From assembly GCA_013178295.1 (NCBI GenBank), contig JABLWW010000011.1:186001-250000 (forward strand): DNA of 64,000 bases. The letters are read 5' to 3'. Every line of letters starts with the position of its first letter. Position 1 is the first letter of the stretch. Below the pieces are notes generated by a model. It saw only the letters and a program-made list of their open reading frames with translations, was not told the DNA's origin and ran no database searches. Source of the stretch: Anaerolineae bacterium (GTDB lineage: Bacteria > Chloroflexota > Anaerolineae > Anaerolineales > Anaerolineaceae). This document shows positions 25,941 to 34,367 of this stretch, one piece after another. Both the position numbers and the translations under genes were made by a program.

Positions 25941-26746
25941 CCAAGTGCCTGTTTGTATTCTTCGATTGATCCTTCCAGCGTTGGGTAGCGCATATCCAGC
26001 TCTTTGAGCTTATCCACCAGCACCGATGCGATGACCAGATTACGATACCACTTGCGATCAGCGGGAACCAGATACCAGGGTGCCCAGGGTGTGCTGGTCT
26101 TCTCAAGGACATCCTCGTACGCCTTCAGATACTCTGACCACAATGTGCGCTCTTTGATGTCATTGGGGTTGAATTTCCAGCGTTTGTGAGGATGCTCCAG
26201 TCTTTCAATCAGGCGTTCCTTTTGTTCGTCGCTGCTGATGTGTAGATAAAATTTGAGGATGGTGGTGCCTTCCTCTGCCAGCATCTTCTCAAAGTGGTTG
26301 ATCTGATCAAAACGTTTCCCCCATATTTCTGGCGCAACCAGGCTGTGAACGCGCACAATGAGCACATCTTCATAGTGGCTGCGGTTAAAGATGACAATTT
26401 CGCCTCTGGCTGGTGTCTGTTTGTGAATGCGCCACAGGTAGTCATGGTCGAGTTCCTCTGCAGTTGGTGCTTTGAAGCTTGCCACGCGCACACCCTGCGG
26501 GTTGACACCTTCGAATACATGCCGGATGACGCCGTCCTTGCCGCTGGTATCCATACCTTGCAAGACAATCAAGACTTTATGCTTGTGTTCGGCATAGAGC
26601 AGTTCCTGGAGTTCTTCAAGTTCGTCATTGAGTTGTAACAGTCTGGCTCTTCCCTCTTCTTCGCTGCCGTCAAAAGCACTGCGGTCTTTGGTGTCCCACT
26701 TGCTGAGGTTGACCTTTGTATTTGGTTTGATACAATAGCAGTCCAT
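25937..26746 (-). CDS. Polyphosphate kinase 2 family protein
   Basis: A 269-residue P-loop kinase. Walker A is GMDTSGKDG at residues 64-72, followed by [18 protein letters not shown], the Walker B/metal region [10 protein letters not shown] and a lid segment rich in Arg. Single-domain PPK2 enzymes use polyphosphate to phosphorylate nucleoside mono- or diphosphates; the length and the FKAPT block fit the class that prefers nucleotides (often class III), but the class cannot be fixed here. GGAGGA stands about 9 nt before ATG 26746. TATAAT on the minus strand near 26786 is a likely -10. Confidence 0.92.
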   Translation of the reverse strand: MDCYCIKPNTKVNLSKWDTKDRSAFDGSEEEGRARLLQLNDELEELQELLYAEHKHKVLIVLQGMDTSGKDGVIRHVFEGVNPQGVRVASFKAPTAEELDHDYLWRIHKQTPARGEIVIFNRSHYEDVLIVRVHSLVAPEIWGKRFDQINHFEKMLAEEGTTILKFYLHISSDEQKERLIERLEHPHKRWKFNPNDIKERTLWSEYLKAYEDVLEKTSTPWAPWYLVPADRKWYRNLVIASVLVDKLKELDMRYPTLEGSIEEYKQALG

Positions 26747-26808
26747 GCGCGCTGTCCTCCGTAGTTAACAAAGTACAGAATCATTATACAGGGAATGGGA
26801 TAAAACCA

Positions 26809-26817
26809 TGATAGAAT
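26809..26817 (+). promoter_or_regulatory. metG: Extended -10 promoter of metG
   Basis: TGA-TAGAAT at 26809-26817 gives a leader of about 28 nt. GAGGTG precedes ATG 26852, so this unit has a normal ribosome site, unlike the leaderless ones. Confidence 0.5.
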
Positions 26818-26851
26818 TTGGCACAAAGTCTAACCTGTGATGAGGTGTCTG

Positions 26852-28645
26852 ATGCCTGAACATGTTTTAATTGCCGTTGCCTGGCCGTATGCGAATGCAG
26901 AGATCCATGTGGGTAATTTGACAGGGGCGTATTTACCAGCGGATATTGTGGCGCGTTACCATCGGATGCGCGGCAGAAAAGTATTGATGGTCTCCGGTTC
27001 GGATGCGCATGGTACCCCTATTACTGTGCGGGCTGATGCCGAGAAAACCACAGCTTACCAAGTGTACCAGCGTTATCACGAGGGCTTTCTCGATCTGTTC
27101 CAGCAGGTGGGGTTGCATTATGATTTGTTCACCAGCACACACACAGAGAACCACTTTAAGGTGGCGCAGACGATTTTTCTGGCTTTGAAAGAGAACGGTT
27201 ATTTATATACTGCGCGTGAATACCAGTGGTATGCGCCTAGCCAGGGGCGGTTTTTGCCAGATCGGTATGTGGAAGGAAAATGCTATATTTGTGGGTATAC
27301 CAATGCGCGCAGCGATCAGTGTGATAAGTGTGGCAATCTCTTGGAAGCAGCGCAGTTGATTGACCCGCGCTCCAAAATAGATGGCAGCACACCCGAATTG
27401 CGCGAGACCGAACATTACTATCTTGATCTTGGCAAGCTGGAAAACCAGGTAGTGGATTTTTTGCGCCAGCGCGAGTCCTATTGGCGGCCGAATGTCCTGC
27501 GGCAATCGCTTGGGCAGATCCAGGCGGAAGGGCTGCGTGGGCGGCCGATCACCCGTGATTTGGATTGGGGCATCCCCGTGCCGATAGAGAGCTGGGAAGG
27601 TAAATGTCTTTACGTTTGGTTCGAGGCGGTCATCGGCTATCTCTCTGCCACCATTGAATGGGGGCGATTGAACAATCAGCCTGATATTTGGAGAAATTGG
27701 TGGCATGATCCCGAGGCGCGCACGTATTATTTTATTGGCAAAGATAATATTCCATTCCATGCGGTAATCTGGCCAGCGCAATTGATTGGTGCAGGTGCGG
27801 CATTTGACCGATTGTTTGGTGAGGCTCGGCAGGAATCTTTCACACTTCCTTACGATGTGCCGGCAAATGAGTTTATGAATCTGGAAGGGGAAAAAATTTC
27901 TGGGAGCCGTAACTGGGCGGTGTATGTCAAAGACTTTCTCAGCCGTTATGATCCTGACCCCCTGCGGTATTATTTGACTGTCAATATGCCCGAAGCAAAG
28001 GATACTGATTGGAACTGGGAAGATTTTCTCAAGCGCAACAACGATGAATTGGTGGCAACCTGGGGGAATCTGGCGCATCGTGTTCTTTCTTTTGCATATA
28101 AGCACTGGGGTGGGGTTGTTCCTCATCCTGGCGAGCTACTTGCGGAAGACCAGGCGCTTTTGACAATGGTTGAACGAGGGTTTGAGACGGTGGGGCAGGA
28201 ACTGGAGGCGGTGCATCTGCGTTCTGCTCTTGGGGAATGTATGCGTCTGGCAACTGAAGTCAACCGTTATCTTGATCAGGCAGCTCCGTGGAAGACCATC
28301 AAAACGGATAAGATGCTGGCGGCGCGCGCTATCTATACGGCTATCCGATCTATTGATTCGCTCAAGGTGCTGTTTGCGCCTTTTCTGCCGTTTAGCAGTG
28401 AAAAACTGCATACCTGTTTGAGCTATGCCCGACCGCTTTTTGGAGAACAAAAGGTGATTGCTGTTCAGGATGGGCTGGGCGAACACCGCGCTCTGACCTA
28501 TGACCCTCAAGGAGCAATAGGTGAGTGGAAACCAAGCCAGTTAGAACCTGGGAGACCGCTCCAACCGCCGCAACCGCTTTTTCGCAAGCTGGATGCGGGT
28601 ATTGTGGAGGAGGAGCGCTCACGCTTGGGTAAGTTGCCAGTATAA
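26852..28645 (+). CDS. metG: Methionine--tRNA ligase
   Basis: A 597-residue class I synthetase charging tRNA-Met. The HIGH-type motif is AWPYANAEIHVGN near the N-terminus. The zinc knuckle shows CYICG and CDKCG in the CP domain. The KMSKS loop reads KISGSRN, a variant found in MetRS of some lineages. The anticodon-binding helical domain is intact, but the C-terminal tRNA-binding extension present in some MetRS is absent. ATG 26852 has GAGGTG 6 nt upstream; ATG 26837 lies before it. Confidence 0.95.
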   Translation: MPEHVLIAVAWPYANAEIHVGNLTGAYLPADIVARYHRMRGRKVLMVSGSDAHGTPITVRADAEKTTAYQVYQRYHEGFLDLFQQVGLHYDLFTSTHTENHFKVAQTIFLALKENGYLYTAREYQWYAPSQGRFLPDRYVEGKCYICGYTNARSDQCDKCGNLLEAAQLIDPRSKIDGSTPELRETEHYYLDLGKLENQVVDFLRQRESYWRPNVLRQSLGQIQAEGLRGRPITRDLDWGIPVPIESWEGKCLYVWFEAVIGYLSATIEWGRLNNQPDIWRNWWHDPEARTYYFIGKDNIPFHAVIWPAQLIGAGAAFDRLFGEARQESFTLPYDVPANEFMNLEGEKISGSRNWAVYVKDFLSRYDPDPLRYYLTVNMPEAKDTDWNWEDFLKRNNDELVATWGNLAHRVLSFAYKHWGGVVPHPGELLAEDQALLTMVERGFETVGQELEAVHLRSALGECMRLATEVNRYLDQAAPWKTIKTDKMLAARAIYTAIRSIDSLKVLFAPFLPFSSEKLHTCLSYARPLFGEQKVIAVQDGLGEHRALTYDPQGAIGEWKPSQLEPGRPLQPPQPLFRKLDAGIVEEERSRLGKLPV

Positions 28646-28656
28646 ATGTGGACTTT

Positions 28657-29385
28657 CTAGGTGGGGGGGGTATATGCTGGCGGGCGGTGCACACGAATGA
28701 TCGCTAGCCATTTGGGCAGACGCTGGAGCAGGTCTTGCATAACCTGCTTTGCCCCTTCCTGAAAAACCTCGGGCTGTCCGTAAGCTTCGCCGCGCATTTC
28801 GTTGACCAAGTCGCTTGCCCCGCGCAGGATGAGACAGGGGAGATGATTGCGGTGCGCTACCCACGCGATGGCGCCTGACTCCCAATCGGCTGCAATTGCG
28901 CCAAATTTTTCTCTCAACATGTTGACTTCCTGCGGAGCAATGTCGCGGTCGGCAGAAACCAGACGGGTGGTGTGGACTGTTTGTAGCAGATGGGCGGGCA
29001 GCCAGGAAAGATCAAATTTTGTGGTGTACGCATCAATGGCTTCCTGTGGGTCCCCCATTTTTTCTTCGATATCATATATCAAAGTCTCGCTGGCAAGGAT
29101 GATTTCGCCCTGGCTGATGCTGCCACCTAAGCCGCCGCAGGTGCCCAGATTAATCATCACCTCCGGTTGCCAGTGATCAATCACATATTGAGCCGAAGCC
29201 GCGGCGGAGACTTTTCCCCAGCCCCCCTGAACAAAGAGGGTGGGTTGGGAATCAACGTATATGGAGAACCATTCGCCGTAGGGATATCGTTGGGTTGCAG
29301 TTAATGCGAAGAATTGTTTTGCAATCTGCCACTCGCTGTTAGCGGAGATGATAACTGCACAGGCAATGTTTTCTTCACTGCGCAT
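28657..29385 (-). CDS. MTA/SAH nucleosidase-like (phosphorylase superfamily)
   Basis: A protein of about 242 residues of the PNP/UDP phosphorylase superfamily. NLGTCGGLGG is the Gly-rich strand that contacts the nucleoside, and GAIAADWESGAIAWVAHRN holds the Glu that binds ribose in MTAN. RGASDLVNE supplies the catalytic Asp. It probably hydrolyses 5'-methylthioadenosine or S-adenosylhomocysteine, or another nucleoside, but substrate choice is not certain. The start could be ATG 29400 or 29385; AGAGGA lies 12 nt ahead of 29385. It overlaps the end of the glycosyltransferase gene by 11 nt. Confidence 0.82.
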   Translation of the reverse strand: MRSEENIACAVIISANSEWQIAKQFFALTATQRYPYGEWFSIYVDSQPTLFVQGGWGKVSAAASAQYVIDHWQPEVMINLGTCGGLGGSISQGEIILASETLIYDIEEKMGDPQEAIDAYTTKFDLSWLPAHLLQTVHTTRLVSADRDIAPQEVNMLREKFGAIAADWESGAIAWVAHRNHLPCLILRGASDLVNEMRGEAYGQPEVFQEGAKQVMQDLLQRLPKWLAIIRVHRPPAYTPPT

Positions 29386-30631
29386 CTTTTTTGTTGTCAT
29401 CCTCTGGCGAGGATATTTGCCAGGTGATATCAAAGCGTGTGAGCAGATCAATCAGGTGTGGGCGATTTTTCGACTGTTTGTTGCTCTCTTCCGATTTGCG
29501 TTTGGCGGTTGACCATATTAGTTCGGCGATGTCATAAGCAGCGCGCGGCCGACTCAGTTTTTCCGCCGCTCTTGCACGCTCTGTCAGAATTTTGCGGTGG
29601 TTCATTGTCCAGTGTGCTATGGTTTCAAGCAGCTCGATTGGGCTTTGAGCAAGCTCTCCGGCCCCACCGTCCACCACGTATCGGGCATTACCTGTTTCCT
29701 GTCCTGGTATGATGTCAATCAGAATCATCGGGAGCTTGCAAGCTAATGCTTCGGTGACGATAAGCCCGCCAGCCTTGCAAATCAGCAAGTCGGATGCAAG
29801 CATCAGTTTGGGGACAAAGTCCACATACTCATACAGGTGTACTGGAACATGCCATTTGATGGTTTTCAAAGTCTGATACAGGTCTTTATCTTTACCGACA
29901 GCAACGGCAAGTTGCAGGGGGGTGCCAATATGATTAATCACGTTGAGTGCATCTAAAAGGTGCTCAACGCGGCGGCTGCCGACTGCGAGAATGGTCAACA
30001 GGTTCGGATTCCAGCCCAGTTCTTTGCGGATATCCGCTTTGGGGCGTGTTTCGTGGATGATTTGCGTGTTGACCGGTATGCCTGTGATGTGGATTTTCTC
30101 TGGTTTTATGCCATAGTGAACGGCAAGGGTTCTCACTTCTTCTGTGGGTACCAGAATGGCATCCACACCGGAACTGAACCACATGCGATGGACGGTTACC
30201 AGGTCGGTAACAACGGTGAGGAGTGGTATGCGGTAGCGGTGGATGGTGAAGACAGCGCGCAGCGGAGCTTGATAGATTGGGTAGGTAGTTACCACAACGT
30301 CTGGCTGATGGGTGGTGATCAGATCGCGCATCACCTCGAAAAGCATGACTGTCAATGCGGATTCAACGATGGCGGCTGGCAATGCTGCGTCGCTGGCGTC
30401 ATAGCCGAAGCGGTATAGCTCTGGCATATCTCGTACAATCTTATCGTAGTCTGTCTGGCTATCCCTGACAAAGAAAGGCGTGCGCTTGTCGTCCATGGGG
30501 TTTGACAGGATGATTTGACAGGAATCACCGTATGTCTCCAAAAGGGCATTGGCGATGGCATTTGCTGCGCTGCGATGGCCAAAGCCCGCGTCTGCGGTCA
30601 GTATGAGAATTTTTTTAGGGGTGTCGTTCAT
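29375..30631 (-). CDS. MGDG synthase/UgtP-like processive glycolipid glycosyltransferase (GT28)
   Basis: A protein of about 418 residues. The N-terminal half starts KILILTADAGFGHRSAANAIANAL (positions 30616-30545), the MGDG-synthase-type acceptor domain that binds diacylglycerol. The C-terminal half has the GT-B donor site with LICKAGGLIVTEAL and GQETGNARYV, like MurG and UgtP. It likely adds hexoses to diacylglycerol at the inner face of the membrane. ATG 30631 is chosen because conserved sequence begins right after it; the ORF reaches 30709. It belongs to the cinA operon. Confidence 0.85.
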   Translation of the reverse strand: MNDTPKKILILTADAGFGHRSAANAIANALLETYGDSCQIILSNPMDDKRTPFFVRDSQTDYDKIVRDMPELYRFGYDASDAALPAAIVESALTVMLFEVMRDLITTHQPDVVVTTYPIYQAPLRAVFTIHRYRIPLLTVVTDLVTVHRMWFSSGVDAILVPTEEVRTLAVHYGIKPEKIHITGIPVNTQIIHETRPKADIRKELGWNPNLLTILAVGSRRVEHLLDALNVINHIGTPLQLAVAVGKDKDLYQTLKTIKWHVPVHLYEYVDFVPKLMLASDLLICKAGGLIVTEALACKLPMILIDIIPGQETGNARYVVDGGAGELAQSPIELLETIAHWTMNHRKILTERARAAEKLSRPRAAYDIAELIWSTAKRKSEESNKQSKNRPHLIDLLTRFDITWQISSPEDDNKKDAQ

Positions 30632-30666
30632 GACTGCTTGCTCTAAACGATCAAGGTAAAGTATTT

Positions 30667-30909
30667 TTAGACTGCAGGGTGTGGCAGGTGACGAGGCTTG
30701 ATAAACCACACGTTTTTATCTTTATTATGGACCAACTCAAACAACTGGTTTTGCGCGGTGCGTACAAGGTAGTGGGTGTGTTGTTCGGATGTCCAGCTTC
30801 GTCCTATGTCAATAATTTCGAGCCATTCGCCTTCCCATGAAAAGCGTATGGGTAGAGGCTGGTGAGGGGGGCTTTCAGAGGTAGTTAGTTCAACTTGGGA
30901 CAGCTTCAT
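30667..30909 (-). CDS. Small hypothetical protein (possibly DUF6504-like)
   Basis: An 80-residue protein. It has the pattern P-IRFSWEGEWLEIIDIGRSW then HYLVRTAQNQLFELVH, with regularly spaced Trp and Tyr as in small beta-barrel domains such as DUF6504. It overlaps cinA by 20 nt and ends 35 nt before the glycosyltransferase start, so it is part of that operon. Function unknown; the family link is only a resemblance. Confidence 0.6.
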   Translation of the reverse strand: MKLSQVELTTSESPPHQPLPIRFSWEGEWLEIIDIGRSWTSEQHTHYLVRTAQNQLFELVHNKDKNVWFIKPRHLPHPAV

Positions 30910-31411
30910 CGTCTTTATCTTCCAGGTATTCCCATAGTAGCTTTAAAGCAGCGGTGGTTGCGCTTTCTTTTACATCCAGGCGGCTGCCAGTGAAGTGAAA
31001 CTCCCAGACGTGTGCCCCCCCAGGTGTAGACAAGGCGATGAAAACCAGCCCGACTGGCTTTGTGGGTGTTGCGCCGCCGGGCCCGGCAATTCCAGTAACC
31101 GCCAGCCCAATGGTACTTTCAATGGGGTAATGACCTGCCAGGACTTTTCTGACGCCTTCTGCCATTTCCAGGACGGTGGGGCGGCTGACGGCGCCATGCT
31201 GTTGCAGTGTGGTGTGCCGTACTTGCAGAAGCTGTTCTTTTGTTTCGTAGGCATAGGCGGTGATGCTGCCAAGATAATAGTTTGAGGCGCCGGGTATGTT
31301 TGTGATGCGGTGTCCGATCAGCCCCCCGGTACATGACTCGGCAATCATGAGTTTAAGCCCTTTTTTGAGCATTGCTACCCCGATGCGTTCCTCGTATGGT
31401 CTTGCCTCCAT
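30890..31411 (-). CDS. CinA-like nicotinamide-nucleotide amidase domain protein
   Basis: A protein of about 173 residues made of the C-terminal CinA domain alone (PncC type). AESCTGGLIGHRITNIPGAS is the hallmark (catalytic Ser in ESCTGG), followed by VTGIAGPGGATPTKPVG. PncC hydrolyses nicotinamide mononucleotide in NAD salvage. The length fits stand-alone members. ATG 31411 is preferred over TTG 31447. TATAAT on the minus strand near 31480 is the likely -10; the divergent LysM gene shares the region. Confidence 0.9.
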   Translation of the reverse strand: MEARPYEERIGVAMLKKGLKLMIAESCTGGLIGHRITNIPGASNYYLGSITAYAYETKEQLLQVRHTTLQQHGAVSRPTVLEMAEGVRKVLAGHYPIESTIGLAVTGIAGPGGATPTKPVGLVFIALSTPGGAHVWEFHFTGSRLDVKESATTAALKLLWEYLEDKDDEAVPS

Positions 31412-31519
31412 AATGCGAGATTTTCCCTTGATATATCCACTGAACAATACCAGACTGCATCACCGATCTGATTCAATTATACTGTGTTTCTTGTGCCTAA
31501 AGGCTGGACTGATCTCTGC

Positions 31520-31548
31520 TTGACCTTGCTATTCGCTTATGTTATGAT
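31520..31548 (+). promoter_or_regulatory. Promoter of the LysM-M23 gene (leaderless)
   Basis: TTGACC at 31520-31525, a 17-bp spacer and TATGAT at 31543-31548. ATG 31555 follows after 6 nt without a Shine-Dalgarno. Confidence 0.7.
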
Positions 31549-31554
31549 GCCAGC

Positions 31555-32754
31555 ATGTTGGAGAATCAAGAAACACAATTGCCTGCCCAAGAGATATTGC
31601 CATCTACTTCTGAGGAACCTCAGGTTGAGAGAATGGACTGGGCTTGGATATGGGAGCAGATAGTCAGAGCTGGGTTTGCTGGCATCTTTACCCGTGTTGC
31701 TACGCTGGTGTTGCTTCTTGCCATGGCGCTGCTGGTAACATGGGTGATGGACAGGTTTTATGTTGCGGGGCAAGGAATATCCTCCCAGCAGGTTCTGGCG
31801 GCACAACCTGAACCTACTCCTACGATCGCGGTGATGATGCCTGTGTATGATGTGAGCATGCTGGCTGCTGCCGATGGGCGCGTGCTGCGCAATTCTGTTC
31901 TTCAAACAAACCGCCCTGCCCGCCCCAGATATGATGTGCTTGTCTATGAAGTGATGCCTGGTGATACCATATTTGGGATTGCGCAGAAGTTTAATCTTCG
32001 CCCTGAGACGATTCTGTGGGGAAACTATAACGTTTTGGCGGATGATCCACACCGGTTGCGGCCAGGGCAAAAGTTGAATATTTTGCCTACGAATGGCGTT
32101 TATTATGAGTGGCATGCGGGCGATGGCTTGAACGGCGTGGCTGAGTTTTTTGGGGTAACAGCGGATGATATTGTGGATTTCCCTGGCAATCGCTTGAATC
32201 GCGAAACTTTGGGAGATTATGCTAACCCCAATATTCAACCGGGCACCTGGCTGGTTGTGCCCGGCGGGCGGCGTGAGTTTATTACCTGGAGCGCGCCGCG
32301 CATCACACGCGACAATCCGGCAGTTGCCAAAGTGCTTGGACCAGGTTCCTGCGAGGGCGCATGGGATGGTCCTGTGGGCATTGGAACGTTTATCTGGCCA
32401 ACTGCCCAGCATACACTTTCCGGATTTGACTATTCGCCGGAAACTAACCATTATGGAGTTGACATTGGGGGTTACGCAGGGGCGGCTATCTACGCGGTGG
32501 ATAATGGGGTGGTGGTCTATGCTGGCTGGAATGATTGGGGCTACGGGAACATGGTGGTGATTGACCACGGGGGGGACTGGCAGTCGTTGTATGCCCACCT
32601 GAGCGCGTGGAATGTTACCTGCGGTGCGGGGGTGTATCAGGGTGACGTGATTGGGGCAATGGGAAGCACAGGGAACTCGTCGGGGCCACACCTGCATTTT
32701 GAGTTGCGTATAGGGTCTTCGAGGGTCAATCCCTGGAGCTTCCTGCCCAAGTGA
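31555..32754 (+). CDS. LysM and M23-family peptidoglycan endopeptidase
   Basis: A 399-residue cell-wall hydrolase. A signal anchor lies at about 45-65. A LysM domain follows (YEVMPGDTIFGIAQKFNL, about 129-146), then a second weaker LysM (WHAGDGLNGVAEFFGV). The C-terminal M23 domain has HYGVDIGG (zinc His and Asp), YAHLS and HLHFE, the full set of Zn ligands. It would cut peptide cross-bridges or be a LytM-type factor. The gene is convergent with the lytic transglycosylase gene, with 8 nt between stops. Confidence 0.93.
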   Translation: MLENQETQLPAQEILPSTSEEPQVERMDWAWIWEQIVRAGFAGIFTRVATLVLLLAMALLVTWVMDRFYVAGQGISSQQVLAAQPEPTPTIAVMMPVYDVSMLAAADGRVLRNSVLQTNRPARPRYDVLVYEVMPGDTIFGIAQKFNLRPETILWGNYNVLADDPHRLRPGQKLNILPTNGVYYEWHAGDGLNGVAEFFGVTADDIVDFPGNRLNRETLGDYANPNIQPGTWLVVPGGRREFITWSAPRITRDNPAVAKVLGPGSCEGAWDGPVGIGTFIWPTAQHTLSGFDYSPETNHYGVDIGGYAGAAIYAVDNGVVVYAGWNDWGYGNMVVIDHGGDWQSLYAHLSAWNVTCGAGVYQGDVIGAMGSTGNSSGPHLHFELRIGSSRVNPWSFLPK

Positions 32755-32762
32755 TGGGCTGC

Positions 32763-33374
32763 TCAGTAGCTTCGATATATAGATAAGACCTTATCGGCAT
32801 ATTGATATCCTGAACCAGCAGGACCATACGATTTTAGTGCGTCGCGCGGGTTGCCGTGCCGCTGCATTAAACCGGCAAGCATTCTGACTCCATAATTGAT
32901 GTTAAAATCGGGGTCGTACAGTTCTGCCATACTGGGGCGGGAGGCAAAACAGGGGCCATTGGGGCATACGAAACCGGCAGCTAGCCCGTCACGGGGCATA
33001 ACTTGCATCAGCCCTACTGCTCCACTGGGAGAATATGCTTGCGGATTTCCGCCGCTTTCTACCAGAATGACGGCTGCTATCAGGTTAGGGTCAATGCCAT
33101 GCTGATTTGCGGCCGAGGTAATGCTGGTGCACCATTGCTGGATAGACGCGGGGTAACCGTTGCTGATGGCGCAACCTGTTTCTTGCGAAGTGATCGGGGC
33201 AGATGCCTGTAATGGGCTTGTAGGAGCATCTTGCGGCTGGTTGAGGTGAAACATCGTCGTTAACGTATCTGCGGCAAAGACGATGGGTGCTTTTGTGATT
33301 TTCTGGCTCAGAAAAAAAAGGACAATGCTCCCGAAGACAAACCCCTGAAAAATAGCAAAATGGATACGGTTCAT
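32763..33374 (-). CDS. Lytic transglycosylase (SLT domain)
   Basis: A 203-residue exported muramidase-like enzyme. The N-terminal hydrophobic segment (about 5-22) is a signal or anchor. The SLT domain has NLIAAVILVESGGNP with the catalytic Glu, then SPSGAVGLMQVMP and NINYGVRMLAGL. It cleaves the glycan strand of peptidoglycan. AGAGGA about 10 nt before ATG 33374 supports that start rather than ATG 33398. The neighbour M23 enzyme and the beta-lactamase-like protein suggest a loose cell-wall group. Confidence 0.92.
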   Translation of the reverse strand: MNRIHFAIFQGFVFGSIVLFFLSQKITKAPIVFAADTLTTMFHLNQPQDAPTSPLQASAPITSQETGCAISNGYPASIQQWCTSITSAANQHGIDPNLIAAVILVESGGNPQAYSPSGAVGLMQVMPRDGLAAGFVCPNGPCFASRPSMAELYDPDFNINYGVRMLAGLMQRHGNPRDALKSYGPAGSGYQYADKVLSIYRSY

Positions 33375-33475
33375 GGCAGATGTTCCTCTTGCCGCCATAA
33401 TAGCACATAAGTTCTATTTATGCAACAAATTTTAAGATTCTCCCCGCTGCTTGTTTCCTTTTGCAAGGCGATAGT

Positions 33476-34279
33476 TTACTCGAACGTAATCTCTACAGCT
33501 GCGCGCAGCTTTCGATAAGCCTCTAATTTTTCTTTGTTTTGTTTGGCTTCGTTCTTATCTTCGGAATTTGCCAGCGCTTCCAATGGGGCAATCAGGTTGT
33601 AATCAATGAAGTTTTGTAATTTGCGCGTATCTTCCAGAGAGTTAGCACCCTTGAATACAATAATAATTGCAACCATTGCCGCCACTTTTTTTGCCTGTTC
33701 TGCCTGTCTGCTTTCATAAAAGACCCTCAGCGCTGGTGTCATGTTCCCCCCACTGGGCGTTTTGCCAGTACAGAGGCAGTTAGTAATGTCGGCATAGCGG
33801 TCTAAATAGGCATACGCTTCATTACCAACAAAGGATAAGATGTTGTTGATTTTTTGTTTGGTTTGTGCGCGCGCCCCAAAATCGGCTATCCTTTTCATCT
33901 TTAGGGCGATAACGCTTCTCAAATACACCTTGAGTATTTGCACGTGCACCGGGTCTTGGAGGAGTTGTCTAAAGCGCATATTCCACTGGACTGATTTTTC
34001 CAGCGCAATGGTTTTTATATCTGCAAAACCTTTTTTCTTTGTTTCTGAGACCAGTTTTTGCCATTCCTGAGTATCTTCGAGAATGCCGCGTTTAAGTTCC
34101 TCTAAGAGCGTTCCGTGACTGCAGAAATGGTTGCTGAGCAGAACAGGCCAAAGGTCAGAGTCTTGCTCAAAATTGAAAGCAAGATTGGCTTCTTGTTTTG
34201 AGTCTAGTCTAACGGAGAATCCGGTCGTTTCCACGCGTCGTGTTCCCTGTGTTTGAATACTTCTTACGTATTCTATCAT
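33476..34279 (-). CDS. Hypothetical protein, unrecognised
   Basis: A 267-residue protein that I do not recognise. It is mostly helical in appearance, Lys-rich and free of a signal peptide; one short hydrophobic piece (VAAMVAIIIVF) sits near residue 200. Cys residues are few (SNHFCSHG, TNCLCTG). Base composition is more AT-rich than its neighbours, with many AAA and TTT codons, which could mean acquisition by transfer. The start is uncertain: ATG 34279 overlaps a TGA-TAGAAT -10-like sequence on the same strand. It is divergent from the beta-lactamase-like gene. Confidence 0.55.
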   Translation of the reverse strand: MIEYVRSIQTQGTRRVETTGFSVRLDSKQEANLAFNFEQDSDLWPVLLSNHFCSHGTLLEELKRGILEDTQEWQKLVSETKKKGFADIKTIALEKSVQWNMRFRQLLQDPVHVQILKVYLRSVIALKMKRIADFGARAQTKQKINNILSFVGNEAYAYLDRYADITNCLCTGKTPSGGNMTPALRVFYESRQAEQAKKVAAMVAIIIVFKGANSLEDTRKLQNFIDYNLIAPLEALANSEDKNEAKQNKEKLEAYRKLRAAVEITFE

Positions 34280-34328
34280 AATTAGGATTTGACAAAGTTA
34301 CCAAAGTCGTTAGCTCTCACCGCGAATC

Positions 34329-34337
34329 TGGTAAAAT
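34329..34337 (+). promoter_or_regulatory. Extended -10 promoter of the beta-lactamase-like gene
   Basis: TGG-TAAAAT at 34329-34337, with the predicted start about 24 nt before ATG 34368. A TTGACA at 34289-34294 is too far away to be its -35. Confidence 0.5.
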
Positions 34338-34367
34338 AGTCGCGTTGTGTAGTCTGGTAGTGAAACA

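Noticed and set aside
27203-28126. A 307-codon ORF on the minus strand
   Set aside because: It is antisense to metG, whose motifs are complete on the plus strand, and it shows no recognisable domain.
34289-34294. TTGACA as -35 of the beta-lactamase-like gene
   Set aside because: The -10 at 34332 is 37 bp away, far outside the usual 16-18 bp spacing.
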